This document shows positions 16,446 to 25,944 of a stretch of 36,996 nt of DNA, in pieces; the first letter of the stretch is position 1; the number at the start of each line of letters is the position of its first letter. The stretch is from the NCBI GenBank assembly GCA_012517205.1, contig JAAYVL010000118.1, forward strand, positions 1 through 36,996. Reading direction: 5' to 3'. The notes below the pieces were generated by a model. It was not told the origin of the DNA. It did not search any database and saw nothing but the letters and a program-made list of their open reading frames with translations. The position numbers were made by a program, and so were the translations under genes. Source of the stretch: Verrucomicrobiota bacterium. GTDB lineage: Bacteria > Verrucomicrobiota > Verrucomicrobiia > Limisphaerales > UBA8199.

Positions 16446-17476
16446 AAGAGGCTCTTCGGCAGCGAGCGCGTGAGTTGGGCTTCGATGACTGCCGCGTCAC
16501 CACCGCCAGTCCTCCGGAGACTGCTCCGTATTTCCAGCAGTGGCTCGCCGCAGGACGGCAAGGTCGAATGGCTTGGCTCGAACGCACTATGCGGGAGCGA
16601 ACAGATCCGCAGGTAGTGCTGTCCGGGGCCCGAAGCATTATCACGCTGGCAGCCAGTTATCACTGTCGCGGTTCCCAAACCGGTTCCGTCGCCCGCTATG
16701 CTCGCTTTGACGATTATCACAACATCCTGAGCGAGCGATTGAAAATACTCACTGATTTTGTGAGCCAACTAGGGGAGAGCGGCACTCGCTCGCAATGGTA
16801 CGTGGATGTCGGCCCGGTGCTGGAGCGGGATGTGGCTCAGCGTGCCGGGCTGGGTTTTATTGGTAAGCACACCAACCTCATCAGCCGCCGGTTAGGCAAC
16901 TGGTTTTTTCTCGCTGAGATTATCACTACCCTTGCCTTGGAGCCTGATCTGTCGGAGCGCACTCGCTGTGGTTCCTGCCGGCGTTGCATCAAGGCCTGCC
17001 CAACCGCGGCGATAATTGCCCCCTTTCAACTCGATGCACGGTATTGTATCTCCTACTTGACGATTGAACTGAAAGGGAGCATCCCGGTCGCACTGCGCCC
17101 GGCTATCGGGAATCGCATTTTTGGCTGCGATGAGTGCCTGCTGGTGTGCCCGTGGAATCGCTTTGCTCGGGAAGGGCAGATCATGAAGACGTATGCGCGC
17201 CCGGGGTTTACGCAACTGGATTTGCTAGACTTGTTGACTTTGGGGGAATCGGAGTTCACGCGTCGTTTTGCGGGCACGCCCATCCAGCGCGTGCGACGTC
17301 GCGGCCTGTTGCGCAACGTCTGCGTTGCGTTAGGAAACACCGGTGGTGAGCCAGTTTTGGCGGAACTGCATAAAGCAACTAATGATGCAGACCCGCTGGT
17401 AGCGCAGCATGCTCAGTGGGCGGTAGAGCAAGTGACCGCACGGATTAGCACCCATCGCGGAGTTCTTCCGGATTGA
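16442..17476 (+). CDS. queG: Epoxyqueuosine reductase
   Basis: This cobalamin-dependent iron-sulfur enzyme performs the last step of queuosine synthesis in tRNA. The 344 residues contain YVDVGPVLERDVAQRAGLGFIGKHT with the probable proton donor Asp122. Two 4Fe-4S ferredoxin-like motifs follow: CGSCRRCIKACP (Cys176, 179, 182, 186) and FGCDECLLVCPWN. A HEAT-like C-terminus (LLRNVCVALGNTGGEPVLAEL) is typical. I use the ATG at 16442, which overlaps the aroK stop by 4 nt, rather than the in-frame GTG at 16418. Other queuosine genes are not in the window. Confidence 0.95.
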   Translation: MKEALRQRARELGFDDCRVTTASPPETAPYFQQWLAAGRQGRMAWLERTMRERTDPQVVLSGARSIITLAASYHCRGSQTGSVARYARFDDYHNILSERLKILTDFVSQLGESGTRSQWYVDVGPVLERDVAQRAGLGFIGKHTNLISRRLGNWFFLAEIITTLALEPDLSERTRCGSCRRCIKACPTAAIIAPFQLDARYCISYLTIELKGSIPVALRPAIGNRIFGCDECLLVCPWNRFAREGQIMKTYARPGFTQLDLLDLLTLGESEFTRRFAGTPIQRVRRRGLLRNVCVALGNTGGEPVLAELHKATNDADPLVAQHAQWAVEQVTARISTHRGVLPD

Positions 17477-17718
17477 AACAGATTTGCATAGACACAGCGC
17501 CAGTTGTCTTTACTCCGGCGTATCAAGTTTGGGAATGGACAACCTCCTCGAAAAGTTAGATGCGGAAGGTTCACCATTCGGTGTGAGAGAGAGTAGGGTA
17601 AATCCGTTATTTCAATCTCCATCATCGCGCCGAAATTGATTTAGGCATCTAAAGCTTGAACTTGCGGTTAAAAATCGCTAGGAGTGGAGCAATAAATGAC
17701 AACCTGCACGCATTTCTT

Positions 17719-18861
17719 ATGAAGAAACTCAATGTCGGACTTATCGGTTGTGGTTTCATGGGCCGCACGCACTCGAATGCGGCGCGCCGGGTGAACAACT
17801 TTTTTGACCTTGAATACCAGCCTGTGCTCAAAGCCGTTTGTGATTTGGATGCGGCCCGGGCCCAGGCGTTTGCCGCCCAGTGGGGTTACGAATCCTGTGA
17901 AACGGACTGGCGCAAGCTCATTGCCCGTCAGGACATAGATATGGTGGACATTACCGTGCCGAACGACTTGCACCGGGAAGTGGCGGTGGCGGCGGCTAAG
18001 GCCGGCAAGGTGATTCTGTGCGAAAAACCGCTGGCGCGCACCGGCCCGGAAGCTTTGAAAATGGTGCAGGCGGTCGAGCGGGCGGGCGTCCCCAACTTTG
18101 TGTCCTACAATTACCGGCGTATTCCAGCAGTCACCCTGGCCAAGCAACTCATAGACGAGGGCAGGCTTGGACGGATTTTTCATTACCGCGCGAAGTTTTT
18201 GCAGGACTGGACGATTTCCAAAGACCTGCCTCAGGGCGGTCCGGCATTGTGGCGGTTGGATGCGAAGGTCGCTGGCAGTGGTGTGACCGGTGACCTGCTG
18301 GCCCACTGCATTGACACTGCGCTCTGGCTCAACGGTGATTTAGAACAGGTAAATGCCATGGCGGAAACCTTTATCAAGCAGCGTAAGCATACAGTTTCCG
18401 GCAAGGTCGAGAAGGTGGGGATAGATGATGCGTGCGCTTTTCTGGCGCGATTTAAGAATGGATCACTGGCTACATTTGAATCCACCCGTTTCGCCCGCGG
18501 GCACAAGGCGCTTTACACCTTTGAAATTAACGGCGAGCACGCCTCCCTCTTCTGGGATCTGCATGATTTGCATCGCTTGCAGTACTTTGATCACCGCGAC
18601 GCGGGTCGTGTCCGGGGTTGGCGTAGCATCCACGTCACTGACGGGGACCATCCGTACATGGGAAAGTGGTGGGTGCCGGGGCTGCAGATTGGCTACGAGC
18701 ACAGCTTTGTTCACCAGCTTGCCGATTTTCTCCAGGGCTTGGCCACGGGAAAATCTGCACGTCCGACCTTCCGCGACGCACTCCAAACACAGTACGTCTG
18801 CGATGCCGTGCTCAAGTCTGCAAAGACCCGCCGTTGGGAAAAGGTGCCGAAGGTTAAGTAG
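17719..18861 (+). CDS. Gfo/Idh/MocA-family NAD(P)-dependent oxidoreductase
   Basis: This 380-residue protein has an N-terminal Rossmann fold ([19 protein letters not shown]) and the family signature EKP in [12 protein letters not shown]. The C-terminal substrate domain has [19 protein letters not shown], where Asp and His correspond to the usual catalytic pair, and [14 protein letters not shown] near the end. Such enzymes oxidise or reduce sugars and inositols. The exact substrate is unknown. I use ATG 17719 because the TTG-initiated extension to 17656 is not family-like. It appears monocistronic, with 242 nt upstream in which I found no RNA gene. Confidence 0.92.
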   Translation: MKKLNVGLIGCGFMGRTHSNAARRVNNFFDLEYQPVLKAVCDLDAARAQAFAAQWGYESCETDWRKLIARQDIDMVDITVPNDLHREVAVAAAKAGKVILCEKPLARTGPEALKMVQAVERAGVPNFVSYNYRRIPAVTLAKQLIDEGRLGRIFHYRAKFLQDWTISKDLPQGGPALWRLDAKVAGSGVTGDLLAHCIDTALWLNGDLEQVNAMAETFIKQRKHTVSGKVEKVGIDDACAFLARFKNGSLATFESTRFARGHKALYTFEINGEHASLFWDLHDLHRLQYFDHRDAGRVRGWRSIHVTDGDHPYMGKWWVPGLQIGYEHSFVHQLADFLQGLATGKSARPTFRDALQTQYVCDAVLKSAKTRRWEKVPKVK

Positions 18862-19003
18862 CTAAATATTCCCTGCCCCTTATAAAGACGGCAGGTCACC
18901 GTGCCGGCACTCTGCCAGTTGAACGTTTCAACACGTAAACGGCCAACTTTCCGGAAGCAGGGCCTGGGTGCGTTCCATCGTGTCCTTGCCTATGAATCAG
19001 CCT

Positions 19004-20482
19004 TCAACTCACGCTGACGCCCATCAAAAACTCGGCATTACTGTGCGTCTTTTTGAGTTTGTTTAACACCAGTTCCATCGCCTCGACCGGTGGCACTCCA
19101 GTGAGTGCCCGGCGCAGGATGACCACTCGATTGTATTCGTCCGGATGATAAAGCAGTTCTTCTTTGCGCGTGCCGGAACGCTCGATATTGATGGAGGGGA
19201 AAATGCGCCGATCCACCAGTGCGCGGTCCAGGCAAATCTCCATATTGCCGGTCCCTTTGAACTCTTCAAAAATCACCTCATCCATCCGTGACCCTGTATC
19301 TACCAGTGCCGTCGCGATGATCGTCAGGGACCCCCCTTCTTCGATATTGCGGGCCGCTCCGAAAAACCGTTTGGGTTTGTGCAGGGCGTTGGCATCCACA
19401 CCGCCGGATAGGATCTTACCCGAATGCGGCTGCACGGTGTTATAGGCACGCGCCAGGCGCGTAATCGAGTCCAACAGGATAACCACGTCGCGCTTGTGCT
19501 CGATCATTCGCCGCGCTTTCTCGATCACCATTTCCGCTACTTGTACGTGCCGCTCCGGCGGTTCGTCAAAGGTCGAACTGATGACCTCTGCCCCTCGGCA
19601 AGTTCGTTCCATGTCTGTTACCTCTTCCGGGCGTTCGTCGATCAGCAGGATGAACAGGTAGGTCTCCGGATTATTCTTCAGAATGGCGTTAGCCACTTTT
19701 TGCATCAGCACCGTTTTGCCTGTGCGTGGCGGGGCAACGATCAATCCACGGCTGCCTTTGCCGATCGGGCAAACAAGATCCAGCACTCGCGTGGAAAGCT
19801 CGTCTGGAGTGGTTTCCAGAATAAAGCGCTGGTTGGGGAAAAGCGGCGTCAGGTTGTCGAAAAGAATCTTGTCTTTTGCCTTGTCCGGTTCTTCCTGGTC
19901 CACCGCCTCGACTTTCAGTAGCGCAAAGAACTTCTCCTTTTCTTTCGGTGGACGAATTTGGCCTGCTACCAGGTTTCCAGTTTGCAGGTCGAAGCGACGA
20001 ATTTGCGACGGCGAAACATAGATATCTTCTGGACAGGGCAGATAATTAAAACTTTGCGAACGGAGAAACCCAAAGCCTTCAGGCAACACTTCCAATACCC
20101 CCTCTGAAAACAGCACTCCGGCCCGCTCCGCGTTTTTTTGCAGGATATGAAAAATAACCTCGTGCTTGCGCATTGTTCCGAAGTTCTCCACCTCAAGGTC
20201 CCGCGCCATTTGGTTCAGATCCGGCATGGACATCGCTTGCAATTTGGCAATGTTGACCGAAGCCGGGGCCCCGGGCTCCTTTTCCCTCTCCGGGGCGTGT
20301 TTTGTCCGTGGCGGTTCCTCTACTAGTGGTTCCACTGGCGTGGAGGGCGGCGCCAATGCTTCCGCGGGTGCCTCTGCCGTAGTGTCTAGTGGAACGCTTA
20401 CTCCCGCGTCATTGCCGTTTAAGGGCGCAGCAACAACTTCTTTGGCCGCTTTGCTTTTGGCCTTTTTTTTTGGTCTTGGCAT
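19004..20482 (-). CDS. rho: Transcription termination factor Rho
   Basis: This 492-residue hexameric RNA helicase terminates transcription. After a low-complexity Lys/Ala/Pro/Glu-rich N-terminal extension of about 75 residues comes the Rho N-terminal helix bundle ([18 protein letters not shown]). Next is the cold-shock-like primary RNA site ([27 protein letters not shown]). The ATPase core has Walker [13 protein letters not shown], the Rho-specific [17 protein letters not shown] loop, and KGTGNMEI. All motifs are intact. The extension is longer than in E. coli Rho and resembles the disordered inserts of Rho in several other phyla. Confidence 0.98.
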   Translation of the reverse strand: MPRPKKKAKSKAAKEVVAAPLNGNDAGVSVPLDTTAEAPAEALAPPSTPVEPLVEEPPRTKHAPEREKEPGAPASVNIAKLQAMSMPDLNQMARDLEVENFGTMRKHEVIFHILQKNAERAGVLFSEGVLEVLPEGFGFLRSQSFNYLPCPEDIYVSPSQIRRFDLQTGNLVAGQIRPPKEKEKFFALLKVEAVDQEEPDKAKDKILFDNLTPLFPNQRFILETTPDELSTRVLDLVCPIGKGSRGLIVAPPRTGKTVLMQKVANAILKNNPETYLFILLIDERPEEVTDMERTCRGAEVISSTFDEPPERHVQVAEMVIEKARRMIEHKRDVVILLDSITRLARAYNTVQPHSGKILSGGVDANALHKPKRFFGAARNIEEGGSLTIIATALVDTGSRMDEVIFEEFKGTGNMEICLDRALVDRRIFPSINIERSGTRKEELLYHPDEYNRVVILRRALTGVPPVEAMELVLNKLKKTHSNAEFLMGVSVS

Positions 20483-20746
20483 AAGTCAGTACGTTTAGCC
20501 TGTAAAATGTATTTCGGGTAAGACCGCTATGAAACTGTCTCTCAGTCCAGCCCTTTGACTGGGCAACTACCGCTTCGATTAATTTAATATGGAATGGCCG
20601 CCTACCAGGAGCATCGTGTTAACTTTCCAATTATTCCGCGGTGCGGCAAGGGAAATCTCATCAAATTCAGCGGCAGCCTGACGTATTCTTCTTGGGCTGT
20701 CAAGTCTTAGCTAATGTCATAGTGCGCTGAAGAATTGGTCCGCCGT

Positions 20747-22516
20747 TCAATAGGGCAACGGAAACCGCGCGGTCAACTCGTGTACCCGCTGCCGCACCTT
20801 TTCGCTGACTTCCACATTCTTGAGGTCTAGCAACACCTCGCTGATCATGTCGGCAATGGCCGACATCTCGGATTCTGCCATGCCGCGCGTTGTGACTGCC
20901 GGTGTGCCCAGTCGGATGCCGCTTGCCAGGAAGGGGGACCGTGTCTCGAATGGAATCGTATTCTTGTTTACGGTGATGCCCGCCAGATCTAGAGCCGCTT
21001 GGCATTCCTTGCCCGTCGCTCCGCGTGCGCCTACGTTCACCAGCATCAAGTGGTTATCCGTGCCTCCGCTTACCAATCGGAAATTGTTCTGCTTCATTCC
21101 CGCGGCCAGGGCTGCCGCGTTCTTGACGATTTGCTTCTGGTACTCCTGGAACGACGGCTGCATCGCTTCCAGCAGACACACCGCCTTGGCGGCAATCACA
21201 TGCATTAACGGCCCGCCTTGGATGCCCGGGAAGGTCTGTGAATCTATCTCCTTTGCGTATTTTTCCCGGCACAACACCAACCCTCCGCGTGGACCGCGCA
21301 ACGTTTTATGGGTCGTGGTCGTCACAAAATCGGCGTAGGGTACCGGGTTTGGGTGCAACCCTGCGGCCACCAGCCCAGCGATATGTGCGATATCGGCCAA
21401 CAGGTACGCTCCGACCTCGCGCGCGATTTGCCCCAACCGCTCGAACTCAATCATTCGCGGATAGGCACTAGCTCCCACCGTGATCATCTTAGGCCGGTGT
21501 TCCCGCGCCATCCGGGCTAGTTGCTCATAATCAATGCGTTCATCATCCTTCCGCACTCCGTAATGGATCACCTCGTAAAACCGGCCCGAAAAATTTGCCT
21601 TGTTGCCATGCGTCAAATGCCCACCATGCGTCAGGTCCATTGTGAGCAGTTTGTCTCCGGGTTTGAGAAAGGCAAAATACACCGCCATGTTTGCCTGGCT
21701 CCCGGAGTGGGGCTGTACATTGGCGTGCTCGGCTCCAAAAAGTTTCCGGGCGCGCTCGATCGCCAATTGCTCAATTACATCCACATTCTCGCAGCCGCCA
21801 TACCATCGCTTCCTTGGATAGCCCTCGGCATATTTATTGGTCAGCACGGATCCCTGTGCTTCCATTACGGCGGGACTGGTGAAATTCTCACTCGCAATTA
21901 GCTCAATGTTTTCTTGTTGGCGCCGGACTTCTTGCTTAATGGCTGCGGCCACTTCCGGGTCAACTGCTTGCAATCTGTAATCAGCGGGCATAATGCGTTT
22001 TTCCATAAAGGTTCCTTTCTTTTGGTGTCCCTCGAAATCCGAGGTGCGGGGCTCGGTCGCCCCGGATTCAATGAATCTCAGCAATGATGTGATCCCTCGT
22101 TTGATTTGGTCGCGGCAATCTACATATATCGCATATGAGCCACCGATCGGATCGCGAATATCTTTTTCACCCGGCCCCAGTTGTTCATCGAACTCGCGCA
22201 GCAGAAAGGTCTTTTCCCGTGCTGGTGGGTAGAGGGTGGCTATCGTTTCAACGTGACCGAGAGTCATGCCGAAGATGTAATCAGCCTGGCTGACTAGTTC
22301 CGCGGTTAGCGCCTGGCTGCGCAGACCCGAAATGTCTATATCCAGTTCTTTGAGGGCAGCGACCGCATGCGGAGTAGGAGGCTGCCCATCTGCCGCGCCG
22401 AGACCTGCCGACACCGCGCGATAATCTCCCCGTTCCCGGATAAACTGCCGGAAGATGCCTTCCGCCATCGGACTCCGGCACACGTTTCCGGTGCAAACAA
22501 ACAGGATTGTTTTCAT
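20747..22516 (-). CDS. glyA: Low-molecular-weight protein-tyrosine phosphatase joined in frame to serine hydroxymethyltransferase
   Basis: One 589-residue frame holds two enzymes. Residues 1-about 155 are a low-MW (arginine/tyrosine) phosphatase: the P-loop is Cys8-TGNVC-Arg14 and the general acid is Asp122 in RDPIGG. Residues 171-589 are a full-length, 419-residue SHMT with the PLP lysine in [14 protein letters not shown] (residue 404), converting serine and tetrahydrofolate to glycine and methylene-THF. The linker is about 15 residues ([17 protein letters not shown]). The second enzyme begins with its own Met171 (codon 22006-22004), preceded by a good Shine-Dalgarno. GlyA may therefore be made separately, as a fusion, or both. 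In Firmicutes, ywlE and glyA are near neighbours, which makes the link reasonable. Confidence 0.93.
   Translation of the reverse strand: MKTILFVCTGNVCRSPMAEGIFRQFIRERGDYRAVSAGLGAADGQPPTPHAVAALKELDIDISGLRSQALTAELVSQADYIFGMTLGHVETIATLYPPAREKTFLLREFDEQLGPGEKDIRDPIGGSYAIYVDCRDQIKRGITSLLRFIESGATEPRTSDFEGHQKKGTFMEKRIMPADYRLQAVDPEVAAAIKQEVRRQQENIELIASENFTSPAVMEAQGSVLTNKYAEGYPRKRWYGGCENVDVIEQLAIERARKLFGAEHANVQPHSGSQANMAVYFAFLKPGDKLLTMDLTHGGHLTHGNKANFSGRFYEVIHYGVRKDDERIDYEQLARMAREHRPKMITVGASAYPRMIEFERLGQIAREVGAYLLADIAHIAGLVAAGLHPNPVPYADFVTTTTHKTLRGPRGGLVLCREKYAKEIDSQTFPGIQGGPLMHVIAAKAVCLLEAMQPSFQEYQKQIVKNAAALAAGMKQNNFRLVSGGTDNHLMLVNVGARGATGKECQAALDLAGITVNKNTIPFETRSPFLASGIRLGTPAVTTRGMAESEMSAIADMISEVLLDLKNVEVSEKVRQRVHELTARFPLPY
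22012..22018 (-). promoter_or_regulatory. Internal Shine-Dalgarno before the GlyA part
   Basis: On the minus strand, AAAGGAA lies five bases upstream of the in-frame ATG (22006-22004) that begins the SHMT domain. Most gene starts in this window lack any Shine-Dalgarno, so its presence inside an open frame suggests a real internal start. Confidence 0.6.
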
Positions 22517-22578
22517 TCAATCATGCACTGGCAATTTCAGGAGGGCCAATCGCGTAACCATTTATCAAGCGATTAAGA

Positions 22579-23637
22579 TCAAATCATCGGCCGAACCAAC
22601 GCTAAGCCCCGCAGTAAATCCAGCGCCCGAGCTAACACCGGATCCCGGACAATCGGTTGCTCCGGTTCGCTTTCCCGTGGGGCGTTCAGGCTTGCCTCGC
22701 TTAACCCCTCGTGCCGCTCGCGCATCAGTTCCGCCTCATTCAAGCGCGGTCGCCGCGTTGCTGGGGTCGCTCCTGCAATACCGGTTCCAACTGGCAGATT
22801 CGTCTTCGCTAAAGTTTGAAAAGCATCGGCAAAATACTTTTGTTCCTCAGCCGGATTGACAGCTACCACAATATCCGGAGTGAGCCCTTCTGTGGTCAGC
22901 GCCGAGCCATCGCCTAACTGGATCATCGCCGTCGCAATTCGCAAACGAACGCCATTTTTCAAAGGAAACTCCTGTGTCACCTGTGCCTGGCCTGCCGTTT
23001 TTCCTCCCAGGAGCAAGGCGGTTCCGGTCTTCCGCAGCACCGCTGCCATCGCTTCTGCGGCCTCCGTTGTTTGCCGATTCACGAGTACTGCCACAGGCAC
23101 GCAGATCGCGTTGCTCTTTGTCTGCGCGCGCACTATTCCGTTGCCACAATCTAACAATGGTTGCTCCTTTTTTACGAATAAATCCGCTGCCGCAGCGGCC
23201 GCTGCGTAATCATCACCCCCTGCATAGCGCAAATCCAGTATAAGTCCGTTAACCCCGTTTGCAGATCCCGGATTACTCCATGTTCGAGCAATTGCTTCCG
23301 ATAAACCCTCACCTACCTGCGCGACCCGTATATACAGGATGTCTCCTTGAAACACTTCCGCTTTGCTCACCCGAGGTCCTGCCATCGTCCGAGGAGCCTT
23401 CCCATTGGTAATAAGGACCACTCGCGGGCTGAGTTCCGCCACCAGTCCCCGGACAACGGCCTCGTTCAATTGCGTCTCGGTTATCCCGACCAGATGGGAG
23501 CGGATCAAGTCATATACTTCTTTGCAGTCTGGCCCGGAGGTCTCCTCAGCCGTGGCTACCGTCAGCAGTAAGCCCGCCAACCCGCCACATAGCACCAGCC
23601 AGACCGTCACGAGACAACTGGTTCCAATTCGTATCAT
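22579..23637 (-). CDS. S41 (C-terminal processing) protease-like protein without catalytic residues
   Basis: This 352-residue protein has a signal-anchor or signal peptide (residues 8-30). The core matches the tail-specific protease fold: VNGLILDLRYAGGDDYAAAAAAADLF, VPVAVLVNRQTTEAAEAMAAVLR, and LLLGGKTAGQAQVTQEFPLKNG. In active S41 enzymes the second motif has Ser (LVNxxSASAxE) and the third has Lys (GxxTxGKGxVQ). Here those positions are Glu192 and Gln217, so the Ser-Lys dyad is lost. There is no clear PDZ domain. The C-terminal roughly 90 residues are charged and Ala/Pro-rich. A binding or scaffold role is likelier than proteolysis. It lies 62 nt upstream of the phosphatase-GlyA gene and 119 nt after E2, same strand. 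Confidence 0.85.
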   Translation of the reverse strand: MIRIGTSCLVTVWLVLCGGLAGLLLTVATAEETSGPDCKEVYDLIRSHLVGITETQLNEAVVRGLVAELSPRVVLITNGKAPRTMAGPRVSKAEVFQGDILYIRVAQVGEGLSEAIARTWSNPGSANGVNGLILDLRYAGGDDYAAAAAAADLFVKKEQPLLDCGNGIVRAQTKSNAICVPVAVLVNRQTTEAAEAMAAVLRKTGTALLLGGKTAGQAQVTQEFPLKNGVRLRIATAMIQLGDGSALTTEGLTPDIVVAVNPAEEQKYFADAFQTLAKTNLPVGTGIAGATPATRRPRLNEAELMRERHEGLSEASLNAPRESEPEQPIVRDPVLARALDLLRGLALVRPMI

Positions 23638-23756
23638 GTATTGCTATAATGTCCCCTTCAGGCTTCAAAGTAAAGCTAACGGTCTACCATGGCGTGAGCA
23701 GGCGAGCTTTAATTGGAGGCAATTTGATGTGTCGGCCGACCCGCGATCCGTTGCAA

Positions 23757-24962
23757 CTATAACTTGTCTGGGCTGCTTAACAAGTGCGCTACGCGAGCCA
23801 GAAGGCGGCCCGCCGCACCTCCGTCCAGGACGCGGTGATCGAAGCTTAAAGTGAGATTTGCTTCCATAGCCGGCACGAACTGGGCTTTCGACGTGTCCCA
23901 AGCAGGCACTGGGCGAGCCGCGCCCATTCCCAGGACCAGCGTCTGCTCCGGCAGCGGGATAGGCGTCGCCCAAGTCAGACCAAAGGTGCCAAAGTTGGTC
24001 ACGGTGGCAATAGAGCCGCCAGTGACGTCGGTTGGCAGCTTGCGTTCATGAGCCAGTTTGATCAACTCATCGTAGCGTTTCACCAAATCCTTGAGCGGCG
24101 TTTTTTCTGCGCTGCGAATCACTGGAACCAACACCCCTTCTTCGGCTTCGACAGCGAACCCGATATCAATGGCCGTAGGGTGAACAATCTTATTGCCGAT
24201 GAGTCGGCCGGCGGGAGTGCTGTTTTCAGCCAGTGCCAAGGCCAGCGCCCGCAAGGCGTAAAGGGCCGGGCCGGGCTTGGGATCACACATCTTGCGGTGG
24301 TTCAGAAGCGGGTCGAAACAGACGGGCAAAGCGACCGTAGCCAGCGGCCGGGTCCAACTGCGTCGCATGGCGTCGGCAACAGCCACGCGCATGGGCGAAG
24401 CCTGCGTCAGCTTATGTCGTTCCAGATTGGCAATAAACCGTTCAAAGTCCTGAATGGTCACGCGCCCAGCGGCGCCACTGCCTGGGAGACCCGCCAAGTC
24501 GGCCGCATGGAGTCCCAATTCCATCATACGCGCCTTCATGCGCGGCGACATATAGCTGGCACCTTCAGCATTAGCCGGCACGGGCAGACCGCGAACCGTC
24601 GGTTGCACGCCTTTATGGCTGGCACCTGCCAGTTCCCGGCGTGAAAGATCAAACTCGGACTCATCTCCGCCATCATCGGCGGAGGAATCCAAATCCAAAC
24701 CCAGCCGTGTGGCGTCTTCCGGGCTGGCTTCCAAATAGCCTAACACCGCGCCAACCGGGTAACTGGTGCCTGGCTTTGCCAGGAATCTTTCCATCCGCCC
24801 AGGGCAGGGTGAGGTTATGTTCATGGTGGCCTTGCTGGTTTCCACCTCGATGATGTCTTGGTCGGTTTGCACGTGGTCTCCAACCGGGACCAGCACGTTG
24901 ACGACCGTGGCTTCAGCGATAGATTCGCCGAGTTGAGGCATGATGATTGGGATGGAGGGCAT
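23757..24962 (-). CDS. Dihydrolipoamide acyltransferase (E2) of a 2-oxo-acid dehydrogenase complex
   Basis: This 401-residue E2 chain transfers acyl groups from lipoyl to CoA. The lipoyl domain occupies about residues 1-80, with Lys44 in VETSKATMN. A flexible acidic linker leads to the E3-binding peripheral-subunit domain (about 138-175, SPRMKARMMELGLHAADL, GAAGRVTIQDF). The catalytic domain ends with the active-site FDHRVLDGGAAG. One lipoyl domain is present. It starts 16 nt after the E1 beta stop. Confidence 0.95.
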   Translation of the reverse strand: MPSIPIIMPQLGESIAEATVVNVLVPVGDHVQTDQDIIEVETSKATMNITSPCPGRMERFLAKPGTSYPVGAVLGYLEASPEDATRLGLDLDSSADDGGDESEFDLSRRELAGASHKGVQPTVRGLPVPANAEGASYMSPRMKARMMELGLHAADLAGLPGSGAAGRVTIQDFERFIANLERHKLTQASPMRVAVADAMRRSWTRPLATVALPVCFDPLLNHRKMCDPKPGPALYALRALALALAENSTPAGRLIGNKIVHPTAIDIGFAVEAEEGVLVPVIRSAEKTPLKDLVKRYDELIKLAHERKLPTDVTGGSIATVTNFGTFGLTWATPIPLPEQTLVLGMGAARPVPAWDTSKAQFVPAMEANLTLSFDHRVLDGGAAGRLLARVAHLLSSPDKL

Positions 24963-24978
24963 GGCGGCTGAAAAACGT

Positions 24979-25944
24979 TTACAATCGCAACAAACGGCGG
25001 GCAGCGGCGGCTATGCTGTGAGCCGTGGGACGATGTGCCGCCCACAAACTGGGATGATAAGGAACCGGGGTTTCTTTCGCGTTGAGCCGTTGCGGCGGGG
25101 CGTCGAGCAGCCCAAAGCCTTCACTGGTCACACGTGCGATCACCTCCGCCGTGACGCCCCCCCAGGGCCAGGCTTCTCCCACGCAGAGGAGCCTTCCGGT
25201 GCGTGCTACGGAGGCCATAACGGTATCAGTATCCAGAGGTTTCACGGAGCGGAGATCAACTACTTCAATCTCCGCTCCTTCCGACGCCAGTTCATCCGCT
25301 ACTGCGAGTGCTTCATGCACCATAGCGCTGTAGGCCACCAAAGTCATGTCGCGGCCAGCTCGCGCAATGCGCGCTTTGCCGGTTGGCATGGCCTCGACGG
25401 GCAGTTGCGCGGCTTTCAGGTGGTAATACAAATACTTGTGTTCGCAGAAAATAACCGGGTCATCCAGCGCGATGGCTTCTAACAACATGCTGTAGGCATC
25501 TTCGACCGTGGCCGGAGTCATCACGATCAAACCCGGATAATGCGCGTAAACCGCCTCCATGCTCTGGCTGTGAAAGGGCCCGCTCCCGGAAGTGCCGCCG
25601 CAGGGCAAGCGCACCGTAATCGGGCAGGGCACGCGCGTTCGCCAATATAGCGTCGCCGCCTGATTAACTATCTGGTTGAACCCGAGCGTCGAAAAATCCG
25701 CAAACTGCATTTCAATTATCGGCCGCATTCCTTGAATGGCGGCTCCCACGGCCAGCCCCAGCATGGCATCTTCACTGATTGGCGAATCTATCACCCGCCC
25801 TGGAAAGCGCTGCGCCAGGTTTTTCGTAGCCTTAAAAGCGCCACCAAAGGTGCCGATATCCTGCCCATAAATGAACACTCGCGGATCATCCGCCAGCGCG
25901 CGCGCCTGTGCCTCGCGAATTGCATCCAGGTAGGTAAGGCTCAT
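24979..25944 (-). CDS. 2-oxo-acid dehydrogenase E1 component, beta subunit
   Basis: This 321-residue beta subunit of the thiamine-diphosphate enzyme works with the alpha subunit encoded immediately upstream. It has GQDIGTFGGAFKATKNLA, DSPISEDAMLGLAVGAA, MQFADF and the C-terminal CVGEAWPWGGVTAEV strand of the transketolase C-terminal domain. I start at ATG 25944 (MSLTYLDAIREAQ), which overlaps the alpha-subunit TGA by 4 nt (ATGA), supporting coupled translation. FKAT and nearby residues resemble branched-chain as well as pyruvate dehydrogenases, so the substrate is left open. Confidence 0.95.
   Translation of the reverse strand: MSLTYLDAIREAQARALADDPRVFIYGQDIGTFGGAFKATKNLAQRFPGRVIDSPISEDAMLGLAVGAAIQGMRPIIEMQFADFSTLGFNQIVNQAATLYWRTRVPCPITVRLPCGGTSGSGPFHSQSMEAVYAHYPGLIVMTPATVEDAYSMLLEAIALDDPVIFCEHKYLYYHLKAAQLPVEAMPTGKARIARAGRDMTLVAYSAMVHEALAVADELASEGAEIEVVDLRSVKPLDTDTVMASVARTGRLLCVGEAWPWGGVTAEVIARVTSEGFGLLDAPPQRLNAKETPVPYHPSLWAAHRPTAHSIAAAARRLLRL

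Noticed and set aside
17477-17718. A possible tRNA around GGTTCACCATTCGG before the oxidoreductase gene
   Set aside because: The T-arm-like string is not followed by matching acceptor, D or anticodon stems on either strand.
18872-18920. CTGCC/GGCAG pairings after the Gfo/Idh/MocA gene as a possible terminator
   Set aside because: Stems are only 5 bp and no T-run follows.
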